Origin: Gemmatimonadota bacterium
Lineage (GTDB): Bacteria > Gemmatimonadota > Gemmatimonadetes > Longimicrobiales > Gaopeijiaceae
Assembly (NCBI GenBank): GCA_022823145.1
Contig: JAJDXS010000083.1
Location: forward strand, 124,001-188,000
Reading direction: 5' to 3'
Length of the DNA stretch: 64,000 nt
Positions 27,988-42,900 of the stretch are shown here, one piece after another. Every line of letters starts with the position of its first letter. The first letter of the stretch is position 1. Under the pieces are notes generated by a model. The model saw only the letters and a program-made list of their open reading frames with translations. It had not been told where the DNA came from and did no database searches. The translations under genes and the position numbers were made by a program.

Positions 27988-30312
27988 GTGAAGAAGTCCT
28001 GCGTTCGCCTCCCGCCGAAAACCCGCACGGCTCCCCGCCGTTGGGGCTGCGCCCGGGAGCTGTTGCGCGGGCTGCTCGGTGTGGCGTCGACCGCGATTCT
28101 CGCGCCCGCCGGCGTATTCTCCGGGGCCGTATCGGGACAAGCGCTGCGTGAGGAGATCACCGCCGTCGACTTCAGCGGGAACGAGACCTTTACCGATGCC
28201 GAACTGCGCCGCGCCGTTCTCACCACGGCTTCGAGCTGTCCACCGATCCTGACGGTCACCACCTGTGCCCTGGGCATTGACTGGTTCAGGGACCGCCAGT
28301 ATCTGAGTTCGCGGGTTCTCGACGACGACGTGAGCCGGCTTCATCGGCTCTACCGTGCCAACGGGTTTCGGGGGACGACCGTCGTCGGGGAGCTGGATCG
28401 CGACGGGAACGGCACCGTGGCGGTCGTTTTCCGGATCACCGAAGGCCTGCTCTTCCGCATCGGCTCGATCGAGTTCGCCGGTGACACGATTCCGCCGGAG
28501 CTGGGCATTGAATCGGACCTTCCCGTCGCACCCGGCGATCCCGCGAGCTACCAGCTCATCGTGGCGCGCGACACCCTGACGGAGCGCCTTCGGAACGCGG
28601 GATACGCCCTGGCGGATGTTTTCTACGGTTTCGACCGGGTCGGCGACACCGCGTCGGTCGTCTACCGCGTGGAGCTGGGTCCGCCCACCACCTTCGGCCC
28701 CATCGAGGTGACCGGAAACACCGTTGTGGGCGACGACGTAATCCTTGCCCGGCTGCCTTTTCGCGAAGGCGATCTCTTTCGCGAGGATCAGATCCGCGAG
28801 GCCCAGCGAAGCCTGCACGACCTTGGCATCATCTCACGAGCCCTGGTGCAGCGCGACGCCGCCGGGACGGGGACCGATTCGGTAATGCCGATCGTCGTGG
28901 AGGTGGTGGAGGGCGATGTTCACCGCGTCCGGGCGGCGGGCGGTGCCAACAGCGCCGACTGCTTCAACGTCGAGGGACGATGGACCAGCCGGAACTTTCT
29001 GGGAGGCGGCCGCACGCTTCTGGCGCAGACGCGCTTCTCCAACCTGCTCGCCGGCCTGCTCCAGTCGACGCCGCTGTGCGCACAGGCGGGAACGGGCGAT
29101 TTCGGGCGGATCAACTGGCTGGCCAGCGTCGATTTCAGCCAGCCCAGCCTGTTTTCCCGGCAGAACGACCTCGCGCTGGGCCTGTTCGCCGAGCGGCAGA
29201 GCCGGAAGAACATCTTCGTGCGCGACGCCTTCGGGATGGATCTGGGGTTCAGCCGCACGCTGGGGATCGGGTCGTTCATGAGTGTGCGATTCCGCCCCCA
29301 GCTGAGCCGTCTGGCGGCCGCCGAGGTTACGCTGTGTGCGACATTCCTGGCCTGTGATCCGGCGGACATCGAGGCCCTGTCGAGCACCAACTGGCTCTCA
29401 CCGGTTGCGGTGTCATTCAACCGTGACCGCAGCGACAACATCTTCAACCCGTCGAGCGGCTCCAGGACGCTGCTGGATCTGGAGGTCGCCGACAGCTTCA
29501 CCGGATCGGACTACGCGTATCTCCGGGCCTTCGCCGACGCCAGCTTCTACAACGGGGTGGCCGGGGGAGCCGTGCTCGCGCTCCGGGTCCGTGCCGGCCG
29601 GATCAGCTCGGGCGGCTTTCTGGGCATGGCATCCGGGACCGAGCGCTTCGAGGACGTGGTGCCGTCCCAGAAGAGATTCTACGGCGGAGGCGCGAACAGC
29701 GTGCGCGGGTTCGCCCAGAGCAGCCTGGGACCCAGAAGCCTCTCGATCGGGGTCGAAGAACTGTTGCGCCGGCGGGGAGTCGGGGCGCGACCCACATGCC
29801 TTCCCGCGGATGTCGTCGACGCGACCTGCGACGCGTCGCCGCTGGGCGAGACCGACCTCTTCCAGCTTCGGCCCGTCGGCGGACTTTCCACCTTCGAGGC
29901 CAGCGCGGAGTTGCGGTTCGCGCTTGCGGACCCCGTGCTGGGCGGGGCGGCCTTCGTCGATGTCGGACAGGTCTGGCCCCGCAACCCGGACTTCCGTGAC
30001 CTGGAAATGAGCCCGGGGGTCGGGATCCGCTACAATACGCCGTTCGGTCCGGTCCGCGTGGACGTAGCCTATTCCTTCCGAAGCCAGGAACCGCTCCAGG
30101 TGGTCACCTCGCGGATCCGCCCCTATGTTCCCGGACAGGACGACGGCGCGGACCGGATCGACATCGCACCCGCCGGCGCACCCCCGGAACGGATCGATTG
30201 GATCGTCTCGGAGGACCTGGCCATCCTGGGCCCTCGGGTGCTGTTCGGCGAAGATCCGGGCTTTTCCTTCCGCCGTTTCCAGCTCCATTTCTCGATCGGC
30301 CAGGCCTTCTGA
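27988..30312 (+). CDS. Omp85-family outer-membrane assembly protein (TamA/BamA-like)
   Basis: The 774-residue protein has a basic signal region, then POTRA-type repeats (about residues 55-330: ITAVDFSGNETFTDAELRRAV, IGSIEFAGDTIPPELG, FGPIEVTGNTVVGDDVILARL) and a C-terminal 16-strand barrel. RFYGGGANSVRGF is the L6 VRGF/Y motif of the superfamily, and the chain ends with a C-terminal Phe (FSIGQAF). Since it directly precedes a tamB-like gene (2 bases between), it is most likely the TamA partner rather than BamA. Starts at a GTG. Confidence 0.88.
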   Translation: MKKSCVRLPPKTRTAPRRWGCARELLRGLLGVASTAILAPAGVFSGAVSGQALREEITAVDFSGNETFTDAELRRAVLTTASSCPPILTVTTCALGIDWFRDRQYLSSRVLDDDVSRLHRLYRANGFRGTTVVGELDRDGNGTVAVVFRITEGLLFRIGSIEFAGDTIPPELGIESDLPVAPGDPASYQLIVARDTLTERLRNAGYALADVFYGFDRVGDTASVVYRVELGPPTTFGPIEVTGNTVVGDDVILARLPFREGDLFREDQIREAQRSLHDLGIISRALVQRDAAGTGTDSVMPIVVEVVEGDVHRVRAAGGANSADCFNVEGRWTSRNFLGGGRTLLAQTRFSNLLAGLLQSTPLCAQAGTGDFGRINWLASVDFSQPSLFSRQNDLALGLFAERQSRKNIFVRDAFGMDLGFSRTLGIGSFMSVRFRPQLSRLAAAEVTLCATFLACDPADIEALSSTNWLSPVAVSFNRDRSDNIFNPSSGSRTLLDLEVADSFTGSDYAYLRAFADASFYNGVAGGAVLALRVRAGRISSGGFLGMASGTERFEDVVPSQKRFYGGGANSVRGFAQSSLGPRSLSIGVEELLRRRGVGARPTCLPADVVDATCDASPLGETDLFQLRPVGGLSTFEASAELRFALADPVLGGAAFVDVGQVWPRNPDFRDLEMSPGVGIRYNTPFGPVRVDVAYSFRSQEPLQVVTSRIRPYVPGQDDGADRIDIAPAGAPPERIDWIVSEDLAILGPRVLFGEDPGFSFRRFQLHFSIGQAF

Positions 30313-30314
30313 CA

Positions 30315-33300
30315 ATGACCCGGGAAGAAAAGCCTGCGGGCGGACGGTGGATTCGCACCATCTTCCTGTGGCTCGTGGTCGCCGCCAGCCTCGGACTGGC
30401 CGCGGGCGTCGCGGGGGCCGTGTGGATCAGTCACACTGCGACCGGACGGGAAGCGGCGCTCGACTGGGTGCTGACCCGCGTACGTCCTGCGATCAACGGA
30501 TCGATCACCGTGGGCTCGATGGGTCCGGGCGGGTTGTTCGGAGGCACGACCCTGCATGACGTCCGGTTGACGGACGCTGCGGGGCACCGCGTGCTGGCTG
30601 CCGACTCGATTCGGGTGCAGTACTCGGCGGCCGGGATGCTCGGGGTGCCGCCGGGCATGGCAGGCCTGGAACTGTGGGGAGCGGTCGTGGACCTGGCTCC
30701 CGCCGGCGGCGGGCGGGTCGACCTGGCCTCGCTTCTGGCGTCGCGCAATGGCGAGGTGGACGGGAGTGCGGCCGCGGCCGACTCGGAGGAGCCTTCACCG
30801 GTCTTCCGAATACGGAATGTGGGCATACGGGGTGCCTCGGTAGTACTGAACGACGACGACGGCACCGGGAGGACGGTACGGGGAGTCGAAGCAGACGTCC
30901 CGCTGGTTGAAATCCGGCCCGAGCCCGACGTCTTCCTGGCGGCCAGTGTGGACCGTGCCGACCTCTCCTATCCGCTGAGCGCCGGGACGCTCGATCTGTC
31001 CGACATTGCCGGAAGCGTCTCGATCGGAGGGGAGGGCATACTGGTCGACGCCGAGCGGTTCCGGCTCCCCGAATCGGAAGGGACCGGGCGGCTGGTGGCC
31101 CGCTCCGACGGGAATCGGCTGCGCACCGACTTCGACCTTGACATGATTCGCCTGGCGCTCGCCGACCTGAGCTGGATCGACGAGAGATTCGATCATGGCA
31201 CGGCACGAGGCAGAGTGAGCATCGCCGACGATCCCGCCGGTCGCAGGATCCGGTTCGACGGGATGGAGGCGGACCTGGGATCCGGGGGAAGGATCACCTT
31301 CGGCGGTGAGCTGCTGGCGGGCGACACCATCCGATTGAGGCGATTCCGTGCTCTACCGGAGGCGTTCAGTACCCTGGAGATGGATCGGTACCTGCCCCGG
31401 GAACTCCCGGTCGCCGGTACCCTGTACGGGGATCTGCTGTTCGACGGCGAGGCGGGGAACCTCGGAGTCGCCGGCGAGGTGATTCTGCTCGACGAGGCGG
31501 GGCTCGACACCCTCGCTCACCTTGCGGGCAGCGGCACGAGCCTGGGCACCCAGGGGGTTGCCGACGTCGCGCTTGAGGCTGCCGCACTCGACTACTCACT
31601 GCTCGAGATCTTCATCCCGCAGCCCGAGTGGCGCGGGCGCGGAGACATGACGGTCCGGGCTGGCGGAGCACTCGAGACCGGGCTTGCGATCGAGATCGCG
31701 GCGACGCAGTCACTGTATGGGGGGCCACCCAGCACGGTCGCGCTGTCCGGCAGCCTGTACGGGGATACGGCCGTCTCGGTGGTCGACCTGTCCGGATCGG
31801 CGAGTCCCCTTTCCCTGTCCACCCTCGGCGCACTGATTCCGGCGCTGCCTCTGGAGGGGTCGATCGACGGAAGGTTTTCGTTCAGGGGTCCGTTGGATCA
31901 GCTCGACTTCTCCGTCGACCTCGAAACGGACGCGGGGCCCATCGTTGCCGAGGGCACCGTGAACGCGCCCGATCCGGCCGCCGGCTACCAGGTGGCTGCG
32001 TCCAGCGACGGACTGGATCTGTCCCGCCTTCTCCCGGGACTCCCCGACTCCACCGTGGTCGTGGGCAGGGTGACGCTCGACGGGCGAGGCCTCGATCCCG
32101 GGTCGTTGCGGGGCAACCTGACGCTCGACACCGGACCTTCCACCATCGGCGACCTGAGGGTGGATTCCACGGAACTCAACGCCTGGGTGGACGACGACGG
32201 TTTGTTGCACGTGGAGACCGTCCATGCCCGGGCGGCGGGACTGACGGTTCTCGGACGCGGAAGCATCGGTGTGGCCCCGGGCGTCACGGGAAGCGGGGTC
32301 ACGCTGTTCCTGTCCTCGCCGTCCATCCGTCCGTTGCGGGATGTGTTCATGGGCCCGAATCTGATCGCGTGGGACGAGTTGCCGCTGATCGAGCAGGACC
32401 TGCTGATCGCCGTGGACGGCGTGGACCCCGACACATTTCCGCGGGCGCGGGATATCCGATTCGACGGCCGGGTCGATGGCGAAGTCCGGCTGGACGGCGG
32501 ACTGGAGGATCTCTCGGCTACGGCCACCGTCACCCTCGGTGGCCTCAGGTACGGCCAGGCCGCGGCCAGGTCGCTGGGAGTCGATCTCACCGTGGATGGC
32601 CTTGCGGCAACGGCGCCGTCCCCGTCCCGGGTGGTCGTTCGGGGTGCCGTCATGGGCGATTCCCTTTCCTTCCGTGACCGCGAGTTTCGGCTCGCGACGC
32701 TGGAGGGCGATGTAGCTCTGGGCGACCGAGGAAGGCTGCGCGCACTGATCCAGCGTTCTGAGAACGAATCATACGACGCCCAGGCGGTGGTGCAGCTCGG
32801 CGATCAGAGCGGGCGGGTGGACCTTGACCGCCTGACGCTGGTCTTCGACGATCGGCGTTGGAACCTGCAGGGGCCGGCCCGCTTCGACTGGGACGCCGAC
32901 GCGATCGAGGTGAGGAACTTCGGCCTCATCCGCCCGGGCGGTGGCGGGTTGAGCCTGGCAGCCGACGGGCGCCTCGTGAGGGGCACGGGCGATTCCGACT
33001 TCCGGCTGCGGGCTGCCGATCTCGATCTCGAGGTTGTGGGGCGGCTGCTCCAGTTGGAATCGCTCCCCAGAGGGGTCCTGGCGGCGGCGCTCGACGCGTC
33101 AGGTTCCGGAAGCGACCCGGAATGGGAGGGCACGATCCGGGTGGAGCAGGCCGAGTACCAGACGCTGCTCTTCGACAGTGTGTCCGTGAGCGGATCGTAC
33201 GCGAACCGCAGGATCGCGACCGAGATCGAGAGTTGGCAGAATAGCCGGCGCACCATACGGGTCGCCGGCAACGCGCCCCTGGATCTGCGCCTGACCACGG

Positions 33301-34763
33301 TGGAGCAGCGAATACCCGACCAGGCGGTGGATCTGACGATCGCCGCCGATTCCTTCCCGGCCCGCATGGTTCTGGACGCGCTCCGCTCTCTCGAGGAGGT
33401 GGACGGGACGGTGACCGGCAACGTCGCGCTGGGCGGCCGCAGATCGGACCTCGAGCCCGACGGCGAAATCCGGTTGGAAAACGGGTCCGCGCTGATGGCT
33501 CCGTTCGGAGTGAGGCTTTCTTCCGTCGAGGCGGACTTGGACCTGAGCACCGACGGCGTCGTTGCGATTGCCGGAACGGGCACCTCCGGCGGCACCATCG
33601 AGGTCGAGGGCACCGTGGACCTCGGTCAGCTCGCCGACAGCGTTCCACTCGACCTGACGTTCCGTCCCCGGAGCTTCCAGATCGTCGACAGGGCGGACAT
33701 GGAGGCGGCGGTCAGCAGCGAAGCGGTCACACTGACGGGCACCTACGCCTTTCCGGTGATCTCCGGCGCGGTGAATGTCGAGGACGGCACCGTTTTCGTT
33801 GAAGAGTTCCAGCGCACGAGCGAGGTCGTCGACCTGTACGATCCGGCCCTCTTTACGGCCGCGACCGCAGCGATAGGCTCCGGGGAGGGCGAAGATGACG
33901 CCGTTGAACGGCTCCCGTTCCTCCAGAATCTTCGCGTGCTGATCAACATGCACGTCGAACGGGGCAATTTCCTGCGCTCTCGCCAGATGAACGTCGAGAC
34001 CACCGGTGACCTGAACCTCACCTTCGACCGCCTCGACAACCAGCTCGTTCTCGCCGGAGACATGGAGGTCGAGCGGGGTACCTACAGCCTTGGCGGGCGC
34101 ACGCTGCGCATGACCGACGGGGTCTTCACGTTCGTGGGAACTCCGGGCTTCAATCCCGGAATCGCGGTAACGGCGGAGAGCAGATTGCGAACCCGTGAGG
34201 GCCAGCCGCTCGTGATCACCGCGGACATCTCCGGCACCCTCCTGTCGCCCTTCCTCAGTCTGTCGAGCGACGCGGAGTCCGCAATGTCCGAGGCGGATCT
34301 GGTCAACTACCTTTTCCTCGGCCGACCCACGTCGGCGCTCGTCGGAGAGGCGGGAGCACCGGTCGCCGCGGTGGGCGACCTGTTCCTCGGGCAGGTCTTC
34401 AACGAGATCGGGTATCTTCTCGGAACGGGGCTGGGAGTGGACCACATCTCGGTGTCACAATCCGAACAGGGACAGGCGAGCGCAGCCTTCGGCGCCTCGT
34501 CGCTTCAGCTGGAAGTGGGCAAGTATCTCCTGGACGACCTCTTCCTGACTGGCGTGTTCCAGAGGGGGTTCTGCACCGACCCGACACTGCCGAGGAACAG
34601 CGGTGGTCTGCGGCTCGAGGTCGGGATGCCCCGGGACGTGAGGCTCGAGGGGTTCGTGGAAGGCCGCTGCACGCGGGAGCGCTACCGCGGGCTGGGCGAC
34701 GCCTCCCTGGCGCTTGAGAACATCTGGGGATTCCTGATGTTCCGCGAGTGGGGGTTCAAGTAG
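30315..34763 (+). CDS. tamB: TamB-like translocation and assembly module protein
   Basis: This very long protein (1482 residues) has an N-terminal transmembrane anchor (about 14-40, [23 protein letters not shown]) and continuous short beta-strand repeats of the AsmA/TamB type that form a periplasm-spanning groove. The last about 350 residues match the TamB C-terminal (DUF490) domain: [50 protein letters not shown]. TamB works with an Omp85 protein in outer-membrane biogenesis or phospholipid transport. The ATG follows the TamA-like stop by 2 bases. The final GF-x-FRE-W-G-F-K end is aromatic. Confidence 0.92.
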   Translation: MTREEKPAGGRWIRTIFLWLVVAASLGLAAGVAGAVWISHTATGREAALDWVLTRVRPAINGSITVGSMGPGGLFGGTTLHDVRLTDAAGHRVLAADSIRVQYSAAGMLGVPPGMAGLELWGAVVDLAPAGGGRVDLASLLASRNGEVDGSAAAADSEEPSPVFRIRNVGIRGASVVLNDDDGTGRTVRGVEADVPLVEIRPEPDVFLAASVDRADLSYPLSAGTLDLSDIAGSVSIGGEGILVDAERFRLPESEGTGRLVARSDGNRLRTDFDLDMIRLALADLSWIDERFDHGTARGRVSIADDPAGRRIRFDGMEADLGSGGRITFGGELLAGDTIRLRRFRALPEAFSTLEMDRYLPRELPVAGTLYGDLLFDGEAGNLGVAGEVILLDEAGLDTLAHLAGSGTSLGTQGVADVALEAAALDYSLLEIFIPQPEWRGRGDMTVRAGGALETGLAIEIAATQSLYGGPPSTVALSGSLYGDTAVSVVDLSGSASPLSLSTLGALIPALPLEGSIDGRFSFRGPLDQLDFSVDLETDAGPIVAEGTVNAPDPAAGYQVAASSDGLDLSRLLPGLPDSTVVVGRVTLDGRGLDPGSLRGNLTLDTGPSTIGDLRVDSTELNAWVDDDGLLHVETVHARAAGLTVLGRGSIGVAPGVTGSGVTLFLSSPSIRPLRDVFMGPNLIAWDELPLIEQDLLIAVDGVDPDTFPRARDIRFDGRVDGEVRLDGGLEDLSATATVTLGGLRYGQAAARSLGVDLTVDGLAATAPSPSRVVVRGAVMGDSLSFRDREFRLATLEGDVALGDRGRLRALIQRSENESYDAQAVVQLGDQSGRVDLDRLTLVFDDRRWNLQGPARFDWDADAIEVRNFGLIRPGGGGLSLAADGRLVRGTGDSDFRLRAADLDLEVVGRLLQLESLPRGVLAAALDASGSGSDPEWEGTIRVEQAEYQTLLFDSVSVSGSYANRRIATEIESWQNSRRTIRVAGNAPLDLRLTTVEQRIPDQAVDLTIAADSFPARMVLDALRSLEEVDGTVTGNVALGGRRSDLEPDGEIRLENGSALMAPFGVRLSSVEADLDLSTDGVVAIAGTGTSGGTIEVEGTVDLGQLADSVPLDLTFRPRSFQIVDRADMEAAVSSEAVTLTGTYAFPVISGAVNVEDGTVFVEEFQRTSEVVDLYDPALFTAATAAIGSGEGEDDAVERLPFLQNLRVLINMHVERGNFLRSRQMNVETTGDLNLTFDRLDNQLVLAGDMEVERGTYSLGGRTLRMTDGVFTFVGTPGFNPGIAVTAESRLRTREGQPLVITADISGTLLSPFLSLSSDAESAMSEADLVNYLFLGRPTSALVGEAGAPVAAVGDLFLGQVFNEIGYLLGTGLGVDHISVSQSEQGQASAAFGASSLQLEVGKYLLDDLFLTGVFQRGFCTDPTLPRNSGGLRLEVGMPRDVRLEGFVEGRCTRERYRGLGDASLALENIWGFLMFREWGFK

Positions 34764-34766
34764 GCC

Positions 34767-37688
<2,922 letters not shown>

Positions 37689-37826
37689 CCTGGCGGGGGA
37701 TACCTGTGGGAACGCTTCGGCCGTCGGACCCGTAGGTCGAAAGGGGGCGCCGATTACGTTGGATATGACCAAACGCCGTGTTAGCTTCCCCTTTGCTACC
37801 TCTGCAACTCCCGGAAGGAGAAGGCC

Positions 37827-38234
37827 ATGGTTACCCGTGAAGACCTTGAAAGCTACCTGATCCGCCTGGGCGCGGACTTCGAAGAGGTAGACGATGGGAT
37901 GTTCCTCGTCAGCACGGACAACGGCGGTGCCCCGATCGTGGTCCATCACTCCGATCCGGTCCTGATCGTCCGCATGAAGGTGATGGATCTGCCTCCCGAT
38001 TCGGACGGACTCGGCGGGTTGTACGAGACGCTGTTGAAATTCAACGCGACAGACGTGATCCACGGTGCCTACGGGATCGAGGAGGGCGAGCTGATCCTGA
38101 GCGACACGCTGCAGCTGGCGACCCTCGACTTCGACGAGTTGCGGGCTACGCTCGAGAGCGTCCAGCTCGCCGCGTCCTCGCACCTTTCCCGGATCCGGGA
38201 TCTGACTCAAACGGCGGAAGGCGATCAGGAATGA
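37827..38234 (+). CDS. YbjN/CesT-like small protein
   Basis: The 135-residue acidic cytoplasmic protein resembles the YbjN / type III secretion chaperone-like fold: an N-terminal helix (TREDLESYLIRLG), a beta sheet (GMFLVSTDNGGAPIVVHHSDPVLIVRMKVMDLP), then helices (LYETLLKFNATDVIHGAYGIEEGELILSDTLQL). GGAAGGAG (37813-37820) is 6 bases before the ATG. The 138-base gap before it lacks a convincing promoter; TTGGAT at 37759 with TTAGCT 16 bases later is weak. It overlaps pspA (ATGA), and this pairing suggests a stress-envelope role. Confidence 0.7.
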   Translation: MVTREDLESYLIRLGADFEEVDDGMFLVSTDNGGAPIVVHHSDPVLIVRMKVMDLPPDSDGLGGLYETLLKFNATDVIHGAYGIEEGELILSDTLQLATLDFDELRATLESVQLAASSHLSRIRDLTQTAEGDQE

Positions 38235-39070
38235 GCATTTTCAGCAGGTTCTCGACGATGATCAAGTCCAACCTCAACGACCTGATCTCCCGTGCGGAAG
38301 ATCCGGAAAAGATGTTGAACCAGATCATCCTGGACATGCGCGACCAGTTGGCGAAGGCGAAACGCGAAGTCGCCGGCGCGATAGCCGACGAGCGCAAGCT
38401 CAAGCGCCAGGTGGACGAGGCGACGAAGCAGATGAAGGCGTGGGAGAGGCGCGCCGTGCTGGCCGTGCAGGAGGGCCGCGACGACATGGCCAAGCAGGCC
38501 CTGGTCCGGCACGAGGAGCAGGCCGAGCATGTGGCCGCCTTCCAGAAGAGCTGGGAAGCCCAGAAACAGGAGACGGAGAACCTCAAGGCCTCGCTCCGCC
38601 AGCTCCACGAGAAGATCGAGGAAGCCAAGCGGAAGCGGAATCTGCTGATCGCCAAGCAGAAGCGGGCGCAGGCGCAGAAGCGTATCCACGAGACCATGTC
38701 CGGCCTCTCTGACACATCGGCCTTCGAGGCGTTCAACCGCATGGCCGAGAGGATCGAGGAGGACGAGCGCCGGAACCTGGCCCAGGCAGAGGTCAACGAA
38801 GCGCTGTCCGGCGACACGCTCGAGCAGGAGTTCGTGCGCCTCGAGGCGGGAACGACCGCCACCGACCTCGACGACAAGCTGCTCGCCCTGAAGGCCAAGA
38901 TGGGCCTGCTTGCATCGGGCGAACCGGAAGCTCCCAAGCAGCTGGAGGCGGGCGATGGCAAGGACGACGAGGCGGCCGAGGCCGACACATCGGAGAGCAC
39001 CCCCATCCGTGACGCTGAACTGATCGAGGAGTTCGAACGACTGGAGCGCAGAGGGGGGCAGGCCAACTGA
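38231..39070 (+). CDS. pspA: PspA/IM30 family membrane-stress protein
   Basis: The 279-residue protein is almost entirely coiled coil (residues about 20-225) and starts with SIFSRFSTMIKSNLNDLISRAEDPEKMLNQ, the amphipathic helix and first hairpin of PspA/IM30 (ESCRT-III-like) proteins that bind and protect damaged inner membrane. The C-terminal 50 residues are acidic and linker-like, with a final helix PIRDAELIEEFERLERRG. No pspF, pspB or pspC is nearby. It overlaps the YbjN-like gene (ATGA), and its stop overlaps the next start by one base. Confidence 0.92.
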   Translation: MSIFSRFSTMIKSNLNDLISRAEDPEKMLNQIILDMRDQLAKAKREVAGAIADERKLKRQVDEATKQMKAWERRAVLAVQEGRDDMAKQALVRHEEQAEHVAAFQKSWEAQKQETENLKASLRQLHEKIEEAKRKRNLLIAKQKRAQAQKRIHETMSGLSDTSAFEAFNRMAERIEEDERRNLAQAEVNEALSGDTLEQEFVRLEAGTTATDLDDKLLALKAKMGLLASGEPEAPKQLEAGDGKDDEAAEADTSESTPIRDAELIEEFERLERRGGQAN

Positions 39071-39924
39071 TGGGCATCGTCTACCTTAGGGGCGAGTACC
39101 TGCCCGCCGACGAGGCGAAGGTCCCGGTCAACGACCGGGGCTTTCTCTTTGCCGACGGCGTGTACGAAGTCACGCCCGCCTATCGGGGCCGTCTCTTTCG
39201 CTGGGACCAGCATCTCGCCCGCATGAGGCGAGGGCTTGCGGGCATCGCCATCGACTTCGACGCCGCGTCGCTCCGCGAGGTCAAGGAGGAACTTCTGGCC
39301 CGCAACGGACTCACCGACGTGCCGGTCGCCTACGTGTACGTCCAGGTCTCCCGCGGTGTCGCTCCCCGGAGCCACGCCTTCCCGGATCCTCCGGTGGCCC
39401 CCACCGTGTACGGGTTCGCCAACCAGTACCACCGTCCCTCAATGGACCGCTGGCAGCAGGGCTTCGACGCCGTCACCGTGCCCGACCAGCGCTGGGCCCG
39501 TTGCGACATCAAGGCGATCGCGCTCCTGCCCAACGTGCTTGCCCAGCAGGCGGCCGCCGCCGCGGGCGTGACCGACGCCATCTTCGTCCGCGACGGCATG
39601 GCGCTCGAAGGTTCGCACGCCAACCTCTTCGCGGTCTTCGACGGCGTGCTGACGACCTCTCCGAAGTCCAACTACATCCTGCACGGTGTCACCCGCGACT
39701 TCGTGATCGAACTGGCCCAGGGCCTCGGCATCCCCGTCGAGGAACGCGCCTTCACCCTCGCCGAGCTCCAGGCCGCCGACGAAGTCTTCCTGAGCGGCAC
39801 CACGACAGAGGTTCGCCCGTCAGTGGAGGTGGATGGGAAAAAGATCGGCGATGGCCGCGTGGGCCCCGTTGCGCGCGCCCTCTTCGAGGAATTCCTCGCG
39901 ACCGTGGGAGGAAGCTCGGCCTGA
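39070..39924 (+). CDS. D-amino-acid aminotransferase-like PLP enzyme (class IV)
   Basis: This fold-type IV PLP aminotransferase has 284 residues. The Schiff-base lysine is in CDIKAIALLPNVLA, and the YVQVSRGVAPRSHAFP block is typical of D-alanine aminotransferases rather than branched-chain ones. EGSHANLFAVFDGVL and the C-terminal FLSGTTTEVRPSVEVDG complete the family. It would interconvert D-Ala and D-Glu with their 2-oxo acids for peptidoglycan, or catabolise D-amino acids. It is adjacent, in convergent orientation, to the peptidoglycan-degrading cluster, which makes a link to D-amino-acid use attractive but unproven. Confidence 0.87.
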   Translation: MGIVYLRGEYLPADEAKVPVNDRGFLFADGVYEVTPAYRGRLFRWDQHLARMRRGLAGIAIDFDAASLREVKEELLARNGLTDVPVAYVYVQVSRGVAPRSHAFPDPPVAPTVYGFANQYHRPSMDRWQQGFDAVTVPDQRWARCDIKAIALLPNVLAQQAAAAAGVTDAIFVRDGMALEGSHANLFAVFDGVLTTSPKSNYILHGVTRDFVIELAQGLGIPVEERAFTLAELQAADEVFLSGTTTEVRPSVEVDGKKIGDGRVGPVARALFEEFLATVGGSSA

Positions 39925-39949
39925 CCGGCTCGGCAGGCCGGACCGCCCG

Positions 39950-42900
39950 TCACCTCCGCAGCCGCACGGCCTCCCCGATGTTGTGCGTCGTCCTTACCTC
40001 CAGCTCCCCCGGGTCGCCCAGCACCACCGGCGGCGCCCCTTCCCAGTCCCGCAGGATCGCCCGGATCCGCCCCGTCCCGCGCTCGGTCACCACCGTGATT
40101 GCGCGCTCGTCGTCGCGCTCCACCGCCACCATCCCCTCGGGGCCCGTGAGCACGATTCGCTCCAGCGCCCCCTCCCACTCGGGCTCGATCGGCACCGTGA
40201 AAAAGAAATGCCTGTCGCCGTACGCATCTTCTCCGGGGGTGAAGTCCAGCGCCAGGAGCGTGCGGCCATCGGAGCCGACTCCCCGGATTCGGTAGGGACC
40301 CGCGTCTTCGGGGAGGCGGGGTGCGGCACGCATCGAGTACGCCGGCTCGAGCAGGATCTCACCATCCGCCACGCCTCCCCAGAGCACCAGCATGTCCGAA
40401 GGCGGCTCTGCGGCAGCCAGGCGGGCGCCCGCGATATCCCCCGACACCTCGGCTCGATGTTCGATGACCTTGTTGTAGTGGTAGTCGCTGATCCACGGAC
40501 TCGTCCGGCAATAGGACATGATGTCCTTGCTGCGGTCGGGGGACAGCGCCGACCCGAAGCGGAAATCGTATCCCCAGTAGCCGATCCCGCCATCACGGTA
40601 GGGGAAGGCCGGATCGACGCCCTCGGGGCCCCCGCACGGCGCATGTCTCAGCGAGAGATTGTGTCCTACCTCGTGCGCGAGCGTGTTGGGGCTCGCCCGG
40701 CCCATTCCCACCCATCCCGGCAGGCGCCCGCGGCCACCCGCGGACGCGCCGGTCATGTCCGCGACCCCGTAGTAGTATCCCGTTCCCCCTTCGGAGGTTC
40801 GCAGCGCATCGAGCTCTCCGAGGAGCGCCACCTGGCCGGAGGTGGGTCTGAGGTCCAGCGAAGTGACATACACGTCGTGGGAACTGGCGCTGAACTCCGC
40901 GAACGGGAAGGAGTGCCTCAGAAGGCCGACCTGAGGACTGTCGCCATCGATATCGCGCGCCCAGGCCAGGAACGAAGTGTCGGCCGCCTCGGCAGCCAGT
41001 ACGGGCACCACGGTAAGGTGCATGGGAGGCACTTCAACCACGTCGAGCAACACGGAAGCGGAGGGTGGGAAGCGCGTGCGGCTCTCCTCGGTCAGGGGCA
41101 GGGTTCCGTCGGGATCGACCTCCACGGCCATCTGCAATCCGGTTGCGATGACTTCCGCCGGGATCACCGCGTTGTAGGACAGTGCCAGATCGCCCTCGTC
41201 CACCTCCGCGGCGATCTGGTTGTCGTCGCGTGTCATCACCACCCGGTGCCGTTCTTCGCCGAAGCTCGTGAAAACCGCCACGACCTCGGGCTCGAAGTAC
41301 CCGCGCGGTTCCTCGGCGGTGACAAACGCCCTCAGCAGCGCGTCGCGGTTGGCGACGAGACGCACCCGCCTCTGCGGCGTCTGGACCGACTGGGTGAGGT
41401 AGACATTCTCCAGCGACACCGTGACCTGGTCCGGATTGTCGCAGATTGCACCGGCGGTTTCCGCGACCGCGGTGAACCACGCCTGGAAGTTCGCGGAAGG
41501 CGACGCGCACAGGCCGGTCTCGTCGAAGTCGAGCACGCGAAGCCTGTCCAGCTGCCTCAAACCGAACGGCAGCGCACCCTCGAGCCCCGTGTTTCCGCCC
41601 ACTCGCAACTCGGTCATTTCCGAGAGACCGGCGATGGCGCCCGGCATCGTCCCCGCCAGGTCGTTTCCCGAGAGATCGATTACTCGCAACTCGGTGAGGT
41701 TGGCGATCTCCGCCGGCATGGGACCGGCCAGACCGTTGTCGGGGAGCGAAAGGTCCACGACGCGCCCGTCCTCGGATGTCACACCGTACCAGTCGCCCAC
41801 TTCCGCGCCGATTCCCCACGCACCACTGTTCCGCCACGCCGAGCCGTCGGTCATGCCGTGGAACTCCGCCAGAGCGAGCCTCTCGACCTGACCGATATCG
41901 CACTCCACCTCGCTGCGGGCCGGGACGCCCTGCAACCACTCCTGAAACTCGCCGTCGACCTGTGGGCACAGGCCCGTATCCTGGAAAACCAGCCGTTGCA
42001 GGTGCTCGATCGCGAGCAGGCTCCGCGGGAGGAGTCCAACCAGCTCCGGATTGTCGCTCAGGGTAAGGTATTCCAGGGTGCCGATCGACCCGATCTCGGC
42101 CGGGATCCCGCCGCTGAATGCGTTTTCGTGCAGATAAAGGATTCTCAGCGGGAAGCCGCCCAGATACGCCGGAATCCCGCCACTCAGCCGGTTTTCGTAG
42201 GCGCGGAGGTCCTCCAGCGCCGTCAGGTTGGCGAATTCCTCCGGGATCGGGCCCGTGAGCTGGTTCCGATCGATCCAGAGCAGGTCGAGGCGCGACAACT
42301 GTCCCATTACCGCCGGGATTTCGCCCGTCAACAGGTTGTCGTAGAGATACAGTTGCTCGATGGTCTCGAGATTCCCAAGCTCCGTCGGAATGGTACCGGT
42401 CAGGTCGTTCCTCGAGACCGACAGCAGCTCGATCGAATCCAGATCCCCGAGCTCCGGCGGGATCGTTCCCGTCAGTTCGTTGCGGCTGAAGTTCATGTAC
42501 GTCGCGTTGTCCAGTTGCCCGATCTCCGCCGGTATCGCGCCCGAGAGCCGGTTCCACCCCACGGTCAGTCTCTGCAGCGAACCCAGATTGCCGAGCGACG
42601 GCGGAATCGCGCCGGACACCCCGGTGTTGAAGAGGTCCAGCGTGTCCAGCATCGCAAGTGCGCCAAGCTCCGAAGGGATCGGTCCATCCAGACTGTTCCC
42701 CCGCAGGTTGAGCATGGTCAGGTTGCTCAGATTCCCCAGTTCCGGCGGAATCCGGCCGGAGATCTCGTTCCCGTCCAGCACGAGCCTCTCCAACTGCGCC
42801 AGTTCGCCCAACTGCGCCGGCAGACTCCCCGACAGGTTGTTGTCATCCAGCTCCAGTTCGGTGACGAAGCCGGCGGAGTTGGTGCTGACACCATACCAGG

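Noticed and set aside
37759..37786. Promoter before the YbjN-like gene
   Set aside because: TTGGAT and TTAGCT with 16-base spacing are poor matches to both boxes; not enough to call.
39925..39941. Terminator between the aminotransferase and LRR genes
   Set aside because: Only a 5-base CCGGC/GCCGG stem is present; too short to call in GC-rich DNA.
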